A DNA stretch of 64,000 bases, from NCBI RefSeq assembly GCF_021354595.1, contig NZ_JADWYJ010000004.1:62001-126000 (forward strand), written 5' to 3'. The notes beneath the pieces are model-generated. The model was not told where the DNA came from and did no database searches. It saw only the letters and a program-made list of their open reading frames with translations. Positions 35,959 through 45,029 of this stretch are shown here, piece by piece. The position numbers and the translations under genes are program-made. This DNA comes from Maribellus sp. CM-23. GTDB taxonomy: Bacteria > Bacteroidota > Bacteroidia > Bacteroidales > Prolixibacteraceae. The first letter of the stretch is position 1. Each line of letters begins with the position of its first letter.

Positions 35959-37143
35959 TTATTGTTTTAGTTGGTCAATTTTTTCGAGGGTTTGCCAGCA
36001 TTGGTAAAGACCGCGTGGTACGTGGAAGCATCCTTTCCATTTACCGCCTTTTAATGGTAGCAGCACTTCGCCGCGACGGTTCAGGTAGCCAAACCACTCG
36101 GGATGTTCTTCGTCTTTAAAATGAGTCCACGCGTAGTTGTGTACTTTTTTAAACCACTCCAGGCTTTTCTCCGAACCGGTAAGCTGGTAGCCTTTTAGCA
36201 TGGTAATCAGTGTTTCGATGTGTACCCACCACAGTTTTTGGTCCCATTCTAACTGTTGTGTCGGGTGTCCCAAACGATCCATAAAATAGAAAATACCACC
36301 GTATTGCTCGTCCCAGCCGTATTCCACCATTTTTATTGCAATATCGTTGGCTTGCGTAACAAGCTCCGGACGGTTGAGCCGAACTCCCAAATCCATGATG
36401 AACCACATGGCTTCGATCGCATGCCCGGGATTGAGCAGGCGCCCGTCGAAAGTATCCGACAAACTGCCATCCGTATGTAAATTCTCGACTACCAGGCCCA
36501 GTTCCGGACGGTAGAAAACATCCATTACCTCGTGGATACAGGTTTCCATGGTCTGTTTCAAAAACTCTTCATTCAGAAGATGCTCGATTTCAAGTGCCAG
36601 GTTGCACAAAATCATGGGTAAGGCAAAGTTTTTCAGGTTGCGTGTACCCGGGTAAGCTTTGTTCCAGTGTCCCTTCGGGTTCTCCGTTTTCGACAAAATA
36701 ATATCGAAGGTTTTCAGTGCAATGTCGGCATATTCCTGGTTGCCGGTTGCTTTGCTAAGCTGTCCAAAAGCCATGGTGGCAAAAGTGTACGAGAAGATGT
36801 TGTACGGCTCAATCAATGGTTTGCCTTCGCGTGTCAGCGAAAAATACCAGTTCAGATTGCCGTCGTGCCCGTATTTTTTTAGGAATTCAGCACCTTGAAT
36901 TGCCGCATCAAGCCATTCCTGTTTTTTCTCCACCTGGTTGTAAAGCATCGAAAACAACCATACTTCACGTCCCTGTAACCAGATAAATTTATCGGTGTCA
37001 AAAACTTCTCCTTCGCGGTCGAGGCAGGTGAAAAAACCGCCAAAATCCTGGTCTTGCGACTTATTCAACCAGAACGGAACCACGTTGTTTAGTAGTTCCG
37101 CTTTGTATTGTTCAGCTAAATTTTTAAAATTCAGTGTTTCCAT
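35959..37143 (-). CDS. N-acylglucosamine 2-epimerase (AGE family)
   Basis: This 394-residue cytosolic (alpha/alpha)6-barrel protein has no signal peptide. LLNPGHAIEAMW with the catalytic His, and the C-terminal GGKWKGCFHVPRGLYQCW with a second active-site His, match true N-acylglucosamine 2-epimerases better than cellobiose 2-epimerases. It should interconvert GlcNAc and ManNAc after import. The gene begins one base after the stop of the DUF4434 gene, so the two are tightly coupled. No Neu5Ac lyase is nearby, so the role is probably not classical sialic acid catabolism. Confidence 0.88.
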   Translation of the reverse strand: METLNFKNLAEQYKAELLNNVVPFWLNKSQDQDFGGFFTCLDREGEVFDTDKFIWLQGREVWLFSMLYNQVEKKQEWLDAAIQGAEFLKKYGHDGNLNWYFSLTREGKPLIEPYNIFSYTFATMAFGQLSKATGNQEYADIALKTFDIILSKTENPKGHWNKAYPGTRNLKNFALPMILCNLALEIEHLLNEEFLKQTMETCIHEVMDVFYRPELGLVVENLHTDGSLSDTFDGRLLNPGHAIEAMWFIMDLGVRLNRPELVTQANDIAIKMVEYGWDEQYGGIFYFMDRLGHPTQQLEWDQKLWWVHIETLITMLKGYQLTGSEKSLEWFKKVHNYAWTHFKDEEHPEWFGYLNRRGEVLLPLKGGKWKGCFHVPRGLYQCWQTLEKIDQLKQ

Positions 37144-37144
37144 G

Positions 37145-38092
37145 TTATCCTTTTAATGCTGCCAGGTATTCCTGGTAACGGTTGTACAAATGCCCGGCTT
37201 GCAGGTAGGCCGATTGCGGGCTCATAAAGTGTGAAAATTCGAAAGTAATGGCCTGCTCCATTCCAATTCTTTGGGCAGCTTCCAGCTTCATCAGCAGTTT
37301 TTCCCATTTAATGGGTAAAAATTTGATGGGCATATCGCGGTCGAAAGTTTCGGAGTTGGTCCAGCTGCGGATGCCGTATTTGTCGGCCAGTTGTTTGTTG
37401 ATACGCAGAAAATCGTCCAGCTCGTCAAATTCAATATGGCCATCCTGGAAAGCTACAATGTCGATGGCATCTTTAATTCCGTCAAAGATTTCATCCCAGT
37501 CCTGCTCGTGTTTTTTCAGGCTAACTCCCAAATCGCGGCTGGTCTCGTTGTTGTACTGGCTGATGTTTTTAACCCCGTCGATATACGGCGATATCAGCGT
37601 AGTGAGGTTTCCGGAAGCCGATTTGCAATGCTCGCCCAAACCACGGTACATGTCGATGATGGCCCCCGTTTTACGGCTGCATTCCTGCGAAATATACCAG
37701 CCTTTGAAGGCGTTCATGGTTCCGTACTTCGACCATACTTCGTCGATTACCAGTTTATTGAGATCGAGTTCTTGTTGGAAGTCGCCCTTTTCCCAATATT
37801 TTCCTGAATCGTACAAGCCGAAATAGAAATCCATCTGATGCTTCTCGCTCAGTTCCAGGAACATCTGAACAAGGTCAACCGGTGGTTGGTATGCTTTTTC
37901 TCTTTCCAGCAAAATTTCGGAAGGATATGTCAGCCATTTCCTGTAGCCACTCCTGATTAAAATGACCGTGTTTATACCTACCTGCTTCATATAGGCAAAA
38001 TCCTGGTCCCATTCTTTCCTACCCCAGTTCTGATGCGGGATATCATGACTTATTTCGTCTAAGAAAGTGCCTTTAATTTTCATTTGATTCAA
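37145..38092 (-). CDS. DUF4434 protein (glycoside-hydrolase-like TIM barrel)
   Basis: This 315-residue protein has no signal peptide and appears cytosolic. The N-terminus KIKGTFLDEISHDIPHQNWG and the following DFAYMKQVGINTVILIRSGY are DUF4434 hallmarks; the family is predicted to have a GH-like barrel. Candidate active-site acids are in YISQECSR and WTNSETFDRD, by analogy only. It probably cleaves an imported oligosaccharide before the epimerase encoded one base downstream. No activity is established. Confidence 0.8.
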   Translation of the reverse strand: MNQMKIKGTFLDEISHDIPHQNWGRKEWDQDFAYMKQVGINTVILIRSGYRKWLTYPSEILLEREKAYQPPVDLVQMFLELSEKHQMDFYFGLYDSGKYWEKGDFQQELDLNKLVIDEVWSKYGTMNAFKGWYISQECSRKTGAIIDMYRGLGEHCKSASGNLTTLISPYIDGVKNISQYNNETSRDLGVSLKKHEQDWDEIFDGIKDAIDIVAFQDGHIEFDELDDFLRINKQLADKYGIRSWTNSETFDRDMPIKFLPIKWEKLLMKLEAAQRIGMEQAITFEFSHFMSPQSAYLQAGHLYNRYQEYLAALKG

Positions 38093-38118
38093 AATATCTT
38101 TTAAGTCTGTTTGCTATT

Positions 38119-38832
38119 CTATAATTTAATTCCCTCTTGCTGAAATACTTCGCGCCATTTCAGGTATCCGGCAGCAGTCAGGTGAATACCGTCCGCTGTA
38201 TATTGAGGTAAAAGTTGTCCGTGCTCGTCAGCAAATTCTGAATACAGGTCCAGATAGGGAATACGTTCCTCTGCCGCAATTGGTTTTAACTGTTCGTTCA
38301 GCAAAGCAATTTTGTCCGATTTGTTTTTCATGTAATCGAACCAGATAACTTTTTCGTTGATAGGGAGCACGCTTTGCAGGTACAGCTTTGTTTTGGGCGA
38401 TTGGGTTTTAACCGTCTGTATAATTTCCCTGATTTTCCCGGCAATAACCTCTACGGGAACGCTACGCCCAATGTCGTTGATCCCGATCATCAGAAAAATG
38501 GTTTTGGGTTTTGAAGCCAGCACCTCGTCAATGCGGTTTAACACGCCGAAGCACACATCGCCGCCAATTCCGCGGTTAACGATGTTTTTGTTTTTGAAAA
38601 GCTCGTTCCAGTTGCCTCTTTCGGTTATGCTGTTGCCCAGAAATACAATTTCATTCCTGGAATTGGGCAGACTCTCATAAAAGGCGCGCAGCTTTTTGTA
38701 ATGGTCGAAAGTATAAGTTGTATCGTAGGGCAGCGGGTTTTGCGCTGTGCTTGTTTCAGAAAACAAGGTGCCTGCTGCGAGCATTATTCCAAACAGGAGG
38801 AATGCAATGCGTTGGGTTTTAAATTTCTTCAT
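38119..38832 (-). CDS. Secreted SGNH/GDSL hydrolase
   Basis: This 237-residue protein has a Sec signal (hydrophobic IAFLLFGIMLAAGTLF, cleavage near STAQ). SGNH blocks are IVFLGNSITERG (Ser), NRGIGGDV (Gly), LMIGINDIGR (Asn) and DGIHLTAAGYLKW (Asp, His). It resembles sialate- and xylan-acetylesterase-like lipases of Bacteroidota loci and probably deacetylates a glycan in the periplasm. Its start overlaps the symporter gene end by 14 bases, so translation is coupled. Confidence 0.9.
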   Translation of the reverse strand: MKKFKTQRIAFLLFGIMLAAGTLFSETSTAQNPLPYDTTYTFDHYKKLRAFYESLPNSRNEIVFLGNSITERGNWNELFKNKNIVNRGIGGDVCFGVLNRIDEVLASKPKTIFLMIGINDIGRSVPVEVIAGKIREIIQTVKTQSPKTKLYLQSVLPINEKVIWFDYMKNKSDKIALLNEQLKPIAAEERIPYLDLYSEFADEHGQLLPQYTADGIHLTAAGYLKWREVFQQEGIKL

Positions 38833-40651
38833 AATCTTTGATTTTATCCAGCCAGTTGAATTTGAGTATTACGGAAGTGACCGCGAAAAGGATCAGCGAG
38901 ATGATCAGCCCGTTGTAGTGCCTTACCACCAGGTAAATAGGAGCCACGATGAGGGTCATTTGCCAGACAATTCCCACCACTACGTTGAAACTGTCGCGAG
39001 CCAGGTCTTTGTTTTTGGTAAGGTTCGGGTATTTTTTCAGGGCTTTTTTATGTATTGGTCCCCACCAGCCCCACGGGCGTACATTTTTGTAGAATTCAAT
39101 CAGTATCTCATCATCCACCGGTTTCGACAGGAAGCATCCGAGGAAACTCCCGGCAGAAGCCATCACTAGGATGAGTGGAAAAAGGTAAATGTCGGGCGTG
39201 TGTGGGAAGAACAGGAATTTTAGGGTAGAAGCCAGCAAACCGGCCAGCATTCCCCAGAAATATCCGTAGCCGTTAAAGCGCCACCAAACCCATTTTAACA
39301 CGTTGGCTGCCACGTAACCGCCGTAAAGCGATGAGGTGATCCACAAGGTGAGCGAGTTGATGGAGGCCGAGAAAAATCCGAAAATGATTCCCACAACCAC
39401 AATCCCGATGGAAGCGATGTAGCTGATTTGGATGTATTTTTTACTGGTAGCATTCGGGTTGATGTACTTTTTGTACAGGTCGTTGACGATGTAGGCGGGC
39501 GCTGCGTTCACAAAAGCCGAGAAGGTGGACATAAAAGCAGCCAGCAGTCCGGCCATGATAATTCCTTTCAGTCCAACCGGAAGCAGGTTGTTAATCACAT
39601 ACGGAAGGATCTTTTCAAAGTCGATCTCTCCGCCACCGGCTTTCATCATGGGCGCCACCAGCACAAGGCCGAGTATTCCAAGTCCGGCAACCATTAAGTA
39701 GCGGGGTGGGTAAAGCACCAGCGAAGTAAGTCCGCTCATTTTGGCGGCATCACGCGGCGTTTGTGTGGAAAGTACACGTTGCATGTCGTAACCGGGTACA
39801 GGACCGGCCAGGCTCGAAAAAATGCCTTTGAAAAACATCATCATTACCAAAGCGCCCAGCATCCCAAAACCATCCTGGGCGATTTTGTCATTTACTTGAT
39901 CGAAAATTCCCGTCCAGTCGAGACTTGTTTTCCAGCTTGGTATAATGTCGAACCATCCAACTGGCACTGCCGCGTTAATTTCTTCGGCCGAAACCTTGTT
40001 CATGGCAAACCATGCCACTGCAATACAGGCGATGGTCATCACAAAAAACTGCATCACTTCGGTTGCTACCACGCTGTACATCCCGCCTTTGATCACATAG
40101 ATGGTTGTAAGTGACAGCAATATGGTTGCATATACGTATTCAGAAATAAAATGAAAGGAACCCACATAAAACGAGAGGTCCCAAGGGAAAATGGTGACGG
40201 CAAATTTTCCGATTCCCACAAAGAAATAAGCGATAAACCCGATGGCACTGATGATGGCAAAAACCACCACAATAATGTGCGAAAGTTTTCCGCCCTTTTG
40301 ATCGCCAAAGCGGGTAATGATCCACTCAGCGCCGGTCATAACATTGGATCTGCGGAGCCAGATGGCCATAAAAATCATAATGAATATCTGGTTCCAAACC
40401 GGCCACAGCCAGGGAATCCAGACACTTTTCAGTCCGTACACAAAAAAGATGGTTACCGTCCACGTAGTTCCGGAAATATCAAACATTCCCGAGCCGTTGG
40501 AAAGTCCCAGGTAATACCATTTTAATTTGTTTCCTCCGAGGAAATAATTCTGAAGACTTGTGCTGGCTCGTTTGGATATCCAAAAGCCAATAAAAATACT
40601 GAGCAGTATATACCCGATAATAATGGATATATCGATTATGTCAAAGTTCAT
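38819..40651 (-). CDS. Sodium:solute symporter (SSS family)
   Basis: This 610-residue inner-membrane protein has about 14-15 helices. IIGYILLSIFIGFWISKRA and NYFLGGNKLKWYYLGLSNGSG form the conserved first helices of the LeuT-fold sugar symporters. TPRDAAKMSGL and AAFMSTFSAFVNAAPAYIVNDLYKKY form the sodium-site helix region. Members transport sialic acid, galactose, glucose and similar sugars. Here it is the likely importer of the monosaccharide or small product made by the secreted enzymes. Confidence 0.93.
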   Translation of the reverse strand: MNFDIIDISIIIGYILLSIFIGFWISKRASTSLQNYFLGGNKLKWYYLGLSNGSGMFDISGTTWTVTIFFVYGLKSVWIPWLWPVWNQIFIMIFMAIWLRRSNVMTGAEWIITRFGDQKGGKLSHIIVVVFAIISAIGFIAYFFVGIGKFAVTIFPWDLSFYVGSFHFISEYVYATILLSLTTIYVIKGGMYSVVATEVMQFFVMTIACIAVAWFAMNKVSAEEINAAVPVGWFDIIPSWKTSLDWTGIFDQVNDKIAQDGFGMLGALVMMMFFKGIFSSLAGPVPGYDMQRVLSTQTPRDAAKMSGLTSLVLYPPRYLMVAGLGILGLVLVAPMMKAGGGEIDFEKILPYVINNLLPVGLKGIIMAGLLAAFMSTFSAFVNAAPAYIVNDLYKKYINPNATSKKYIQISYIASIGIVVVGIIFGFFSASINSLTLWITSSLYGGYVAANVLKWVWWRFNGYGYFWGMLAGLLASTLKFLFFPHTPDIYLFPLILVMASAGSFLGCFLSKPVDDEILIEFYKNVRPWGWWGPIHKKALKKYPNLTKNKDLARDSFNVVVGIVWQMTLIVAPIYLVVRHYNGLIISLILFAVTSVILKFNWLDKIKDYEEI

Positions 40652-40694
40652 TTTTTGTTTTTTTATATATGTAGAGCTGTGATTTGCTAAGAAA

Positions 40695-42113
40695 TCATAC
40701 CCTCCAAACTATTTTCTTTCTTACCATCCGGTTAACAATTACCATAATCAGCATAACGAGGCAAACTGCCCTTAATACACCGATCCATGGATAACCAGAG
40801 GGATACAGTACGTTGTAAAAGCCAATTAAAAAACTGATGTGAAGCAGGGGAAACATAAACCATGTCGACATTACATAGGCCATCAGCGGATTGCTTCCGG
40901 CTCCTTCAAATAATTTTATCCACCGGCTGTTTCTGAAATACGCGATCACATAGTCGAGAAACATTAGTAGGTTAATCGAAATGCCTGCGGTTATCAGTAA
41001 ATACGAAACAGTTACGTGATCTTTTTTTATACCGCCTTCTACCGGTTCAACCATCAAGCCGATAATAATCAGATAGGCCGCCAAGGTAAACATCTGCCGG
41101 TATCCCGGAAGGTATTTCGCTGCGAGCACATAAAGGAAAATCAAGGCTGCGGGAGTTGCGATAAAAACGGCGGTGGTCCACCTAGCAAAAAGTGAGATGG
41201 TTAACCATACCGATACTAGCATTACCCCGGCAAAAAACACATGTTTCGAATTTCCAGTGCTTACCCTTTCTCTGAATTCTTCAGAAGATTTGAGGCGTTT
41301 GGCTATCATGTCGCCAACCATGGTTGCAGGAATCAGCAGGAGCAAATAATAGCTCATGCTTAATCTGAAAAACCAAGAGATGGGTTGATAATTATCTACG
41401 ATACTTCCAAGCCCCGTGTACTTACTGAGTAATTGCACCGCTGCCCAAAAAATAAAAATAGCCAGGCGGGCGGTTGTATTGCCACGAGTAGTCAGCCAGC
41501 TGACAGCTCCCAGCAAATACACATCCGCAAGCAGTAAAATAATAATATTGCTGCGGTGTAGAGAAAATTCCTGGCCGTAGAAAAAACGGAAACACAATAG
41601 CAAAATTACTGCCCCTCCCCACCCGGCAATCCGGTAAATAATTTTCTTTTTGGAGTCGCGAATTACGGCAAACATCGGAAACATTAGCAAGAAGCCCAAA
41701 AGGGTAAATATCTGCAGATCGTAACCGTTTACCTCTGTTCCCAGCAGATTCAGATTCCAAAAGCCTTTGCCAATAGCACGAGGCATAATGTGTGCAATGT
41801 AAATCGCAAAGAGTACCAGTACCGAAAAGCGTGTAAGAACCTGTCGGGTAATTTCTCTGATGGTTTGTCCTTTTTCCAGTTTTTTTCCCAGTGCCAGCGG
41901 AATCGCAGCTCCCATGCAAAATATAAATACGGGTAAAACCAGATCAACCCACGTAATTCCGGCAACTTCCGGATTGAATGCGTGGCTAGGTGGCGGGCAT
42001 TGCGCGTGGTACATCCAGGCAGGAAGAACACTCCCAAACGGAATTGTTCCTGAAAGAATCATCCCAAAGATTGAGAGGCCGCGTAAAACGTCCAAAGAAA
42101 CGGCTCTGTTCAT
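40695..42113 (-). CDS. DUF5009 / heparan-alpha-glucosaminide N-acetyltransferase-like membrane protein
   Basis: This 472-residue protein has about 11-12 helices. The N-terminus RAVSLDVLRGLSIFGMILSG and VDLVLPVFIFCMGAAIPLAL are the hallmark of the NagX/HGSNAT/DUF5009 group. MYHAQCPPPSHAF holds conserved histidines that could carry the acetyl group. HGSNAT moves acetyl from cytosolic acetyl-CoA across the membrane to the amino group of glucosamine residues. A similar N-acetylating step on periplasmic amino sugar would fit the epimerase in this cluster, but this is inference. Confidence 0.82.
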   Translation of the reverse strand: MNRAVSLDVLRGLSIFGMILSGTIPFGSVLPAWMYHAQCPPPSHAFNPEVAGITWVDLVLPVFIFCMGAAIPLALGKKLEKGQTIREITRQVLTRFSVLVLFAIYIAHIMPRAIGKGFWNLNLLGTEVNGYDLQIFTLLGFLLMFPMFAVIRDSKKKIIYRIAGWGGAVILLLCFRFFYGQEFSLHRSNIIILLLADVYLLGAVSWLTTRGNTTARLAIFIFWAAVQLLSKYTGLGSIVDNYQPISWFFRLSMSYYLLLLIPATMVGDMIAKRLKSSEEFRERVSTGNSKHVFFAGVMLVSVWLTISLFARWTTAVFIATPAALIFLYVLAAKYLPGYRQMFTLAAYLIIIGLMVEPVEGGIKKDHVTVSYLLITAGISINLLMFLDYVIAYFRNSRWIKLFEGAGSNPLMAYVMSTWFMFPLLHISFLIGFYNVLYPSGYPWIGVLRAVCLVMLIMVIVNRMVRKKIVWRV

Positions 42114-42122
42114 GTTATTTTT

Positions 42123-43562
42123 TTACAAATCCTTTTTAAATGTGTTGCCAAAGCGGTCAATCACTTCAACTGTAATTTTTGCGGAAGACGAATGTGGCTT
42201 TGCGCGGAACAAATGTTTGGTGGGAAGTGCACTAACCCACTTGTAAGCCAGTTTATCCTTATCGGCGTAAGCTTTTACCGCTGCCGGGTCGGTTCCGGTG
42301 TAGGCTTCCATTTCTCCCATTCGGGTACCGTTTTCATACCAGTAAACCTTCCATTCCGGGTCCCAGTTCCAGATGTTAGCTGTAATAAAACCGGGCTGTT
42401 CCTGATTTTCGCCCACCGCATAGGCGTTGAACTGATAATCTTTGCTGAAGCCGGCACTTTTATAATACCAACTCAGGTTTAGGCCGTCGGCTTCAAAAAC
42501 TGCATAGCCTTTGGGTGTACCATCAAGGGCATAGGGTCCCTGCCACCAGGCACCGCAAACCGATGAGATGTTGTGTTCAAAAAGTTTCGAAGATATTACA
42601 ACATTATTGGAATAATGCATATGCCCCGAAATAATGTGTGCCTGAAACGGTTCCAGAATTTTGTACAAAGCGTTTTTGTTTGACACCGATTTGGAAATGT
42701 TGGAATACGAAAATTGCTTTATATCCTGTTCGTCTAAAGCGGTGGGAATGTGTAAAACAACCACCACCGTTTTTCCATCTTCCACATACGACAAGTCCTT
42801 TTCCAACCACGATAATTGCGTTTCGGGCAAATACCCGATGTAGAAATAACTCCTACCTATGTAGAAAATGTCGTTCAGAACCACGTAGTGAACATTGCCG
42901 CGGTTAAAGGAGTAATAAGTAGGTCCGAAATGTGATTCGTAAACATCGGCTGAAGCTTCGTTCGATCTTGAATTGTAGTGCAGGTCGTGGTTGCCGATGG
43001 ATTGGTAAAAAGGGATTTCAAGCGGAGTGAGCATGTTTTTTATGCTGTCGAAAAGAGACGGGTTGTCGCCAACAATGTCGCCGCAACCCATCCCGTGAAA
43101 TGAAAAACTATCGTACTTTTTCAATAACTCCTTTACATCGTTGGCCACTTCCTTTGCTTGCTCTGCCTCCGCTGCCGATTTTATCTGCGGATCGGCCCAA
43201 ACAACAAAGCCATGTTGGGTATCATCCGCTGTCTTTTTTAGCTGAAAGTCAAGCGTGCTGTTTTTTTCGTTGCCCGATGGAACCGCCTGAAAAAAACGCG
43301 GCACTGAATTTTCTGTTTCAACCGTATATCCGGCAGGAGATGAGAGGTAAACAAAACGGCTTTCCGGATCGACATTCAGCGAGTATTTCCCTTTGTTATT
43401 GGTGAGGCATACTGAATAACCATCGGTAACTGCCACGCCGGCAACTGCTTTTCCGTTGCAACTAACACTACCTTTTACCACACGGTTTGTTCCCGGTTTT
43501 TCGATTGCCGACGAATACAACGCCAGGCCAATCAGCAATAACAAGAAAATACTCCTCTTCAT
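42123..43562 (-). CDS. Secreted calcineurin-like metallophosphoesterase with N- and C-terminal accessory domains
   Basis: This 479-residue protein has a Sec signal (hydrophobic IFLLLLIGLALYSSA). An N-terminal beta domain (about 27-110, VVKGSVSCNGKAVAGVAVTD, like MetallophosN) precedes the catalytic core. Metal motifs are VVWADPQ, GCGDIVGDN, SIGNHDLHY, VVLHIP and IISGHMHY. The last 130 residues form a MetallophosC-type domain (MGEMEAYTGTDPAA). It hydrolyses phosphomono- or diesters in the periplasm or at the surface. Next to a phosphodiester glycosidase it hints at a phosphorylated substrate. Confidence 0.9.
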   Translation of the reverse strand: MKRSIFLLLLIGLALYSSAIEKPGTNRVVKGSVSCNGKAVAGVAVTDGYSVCLTNNKGKYSLNVDPESRFVYLSSPAGYTVETENSVPRFFQAVPSGNEKNSTLDFQLKKTADDTQHGFVVWADPQIKSAAEAEQAKEVANDVKELLKKYDSFSFHGMGCGDIVGDNPSLFDSIKNMLTPLEIPFYQSIGNHDLHYNSRSNEASADVYESHFGPTYYSFNRGNVHYVVLNDIFYIGRSYFYIGYLPETQLSWLEKDLSYVEDGKTVVVVLHIPTALDEQDIKQFSYSNISKSVSNKNALYKILEPFQAHIISGHMHYSNNVVISSKLFEHNISSVCGAWWQGPYALDGTPKGYAVFEADGLNLSWYYKSAGFSKDYQFNAYAVGENQEQPGFITANIWNWDPEWKVYWYENGTRMGEMEAYTGTDPAAVKAYADKDKLAYKWVSALPTKHLFRAKPHSSSAKITVEVIDRFGNTFKKDL

Positions 43563-43603
43563 GTCTGTTTTATTTCTCTTCCTCTTGTTTAAATCGATTT
43601 TTA

Positions 43604-44959
43604 CTATTCTTTGTCTTTTTTGAAGTAATCAGGATCAGCAGCCATTTTAAATCCATCTTCAACTTCTTTCCACATATTCTTTTGGATAATATGAACGATG
43701 TCAAATACCATCAAACCATCAGAAGCCTGAAAGTTCATTGCAATAGAGCGAGATAGTTGCGGACGCTTGTCGTAAAACTGATCTACCAGAATACCGCCGT
43801 AAAACGGATGACCGTTCAGAATGCCTTTTATCTTTTCGCACGAGCCTTCTACACAATACCATGTGCCGCGGGCAGCTTTACTATCGGTTTCATTTTTTAC
43901 CAGGTTGTTGTTTTCCAGGTACTCATCCATTGTTACGTTGGTGTAATAGTTTCCAACGGTGAATAAGTCTAATACCTCGGCATAACCGTAATTTTTATAT
44001 TCGGGTGTTGCCCAGTTAAAGTCTTTTGAAACATCGTATTGGTTGCTTGCCCAGTTAACACCTACTTCAAAATAGGATGGATACCAAGCTCCGGTATAAG
44101 TCCCAAAGGAGATATTCGGGTTTACCTCTTTAACGGTTTGTGCGGCCAACGACATGAAGTTGTAGATGTTCATTGCGCGCCATTCCAACCATTTTTTGAA
44201 ATATTTGCCAGGCACATAATCGCTTTTCCCATTCTCGTCGGTTTTCCACTCATAAATATCTGTTGGGAAATTTTGGATTTTTTCTCCCAAGTGCTCTTCA
44301 AATTTTTGTCTTGTGTAATCCGAAAAGTCAGCCATAATTCCGTCGTATCGAACGCGGTCGAGAATAATACCATCGAGTTCAGGGTATTTGGTAACCACTT
44401 CCTTAAAAACATTCAGGATATGTTCCTGGAAATCGGGATTGATCGGATTGATCATCGCTGAGTACTTTTTCTTTTGTGTCATTATGGAAACAATCCCTTC
44501 AGTGGGAGTATAAACCATACTTGCCCATTCCGGATGGTCTGTGTAAACCTGACCGCGGTCAAAGAAATTGTGCCCGCCAACAAAGGTATTCATTGATACC
44601 TGTACCCGGATTCCCAACTCGTGTGCTTTTTTGATAAAATACCCCAAATAATCAAAATCGGGACGTTCAAAACCGTCCCATTCTGTCATTTGCGGAGCAT
44701 AGTCGCTTTTGTACAGTACTTCGCCGGTAATCGGTCTGATATCAACCACTGCGTCGGTAAAACCGATGCTTTTAATTTTTTCCAGGTAGAAATCAATTGA
44801 ATCAGGATAACTGAAACGTTCAAAATTGGCTTCTGCATCGAACCACATCAAGGATGGTTTGCCAATTGTAACAGGGGTTTCTTTTTTTTCTGCCTTTGGT
44901 GAACAAGACGAAAAAAGGATAATGGAAGTTAAAAGGACGAATATTATTGAATTCTTCAT
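43604..44959 (-). CDS. GHL10-type (family 10-like) glycoside hydrolase lipoprotein, class 1, module A
   Basis: The ATG at 44959 gives 451 residues with a lipoprotein signal (IILFSSCSPK). A longer TTG-started frame adds 15 residues and is less likely. The mature part is a predicted TIM barrel: MWFDAEANFERFSYPDSIDF, AVVDIRPITGEVLY, GIILDRVRYDGIMADFS, FGTYTGAWYPSYFEVGVNWAS and ASDGLMVFDIVHI. LDRxRY matches LDYIRY of canonical GHL10 (DUF187) proteins. It is the counterpart of the gene at 55981 (same PDS[IV]D[FY]YL start). The substrate is unknown. Confidence 0.78.
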   Translation of the reverse strand: MKNSIIFVLLTSIILFSSCSPKAEKKETPVTIGKPSLMWFDAEANFERFSYPDSIDFYLEKIKSIGFTDAVVDIRPITGEVLYKSDYAPQMTEWDGFERPDFDYLGYFIKKAHELGIRVQVSMNTFVGGHNFFDRGQVYTDHPEWASMVYTPTEGIVSIMTQKKKYSAMINPINPDFQEHILNVFKEVVTKYPELDGIILDRVRYDGIMADFSDYTRQKFEEHLGEKIQNFPTDIYEWKTDENGKSDYVPGKYFKKWLEWRAMNIYNFMSLAAQTVKEVNPNISFGTYTGAWYPSYFEVGVNWASNQYDVSKDFNWATPEYKNYGYAEVLDLFTVGNYYTNVTMDEYLENNNLVKNETDSKAARGTWYCVEGSCEKIKGILNGHPFYGGILVDQFYDKRPQLSRSIAMNFQASDGLMVFDIVHIIQKNMWKEVEDGFKMAADPDYFKKDKE

Positions 44960-45029
44960 TGGATTTATTTTTCTTTTAATGTTGATTTTTAATATTTCTC
45001 TCAATCACAGGTATATGTTTCTTTCTTTT

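Noticed and set aside
35959-40651. Classical sialic-acid utilisation locus (epimerase plus symporter plus esterase)
   Set aside because: No sialidase and no Neu5Ac lyase (NanA) are present in the visible locus. The glycosidase-like proteins are GHL10 and NAGPA types instead.
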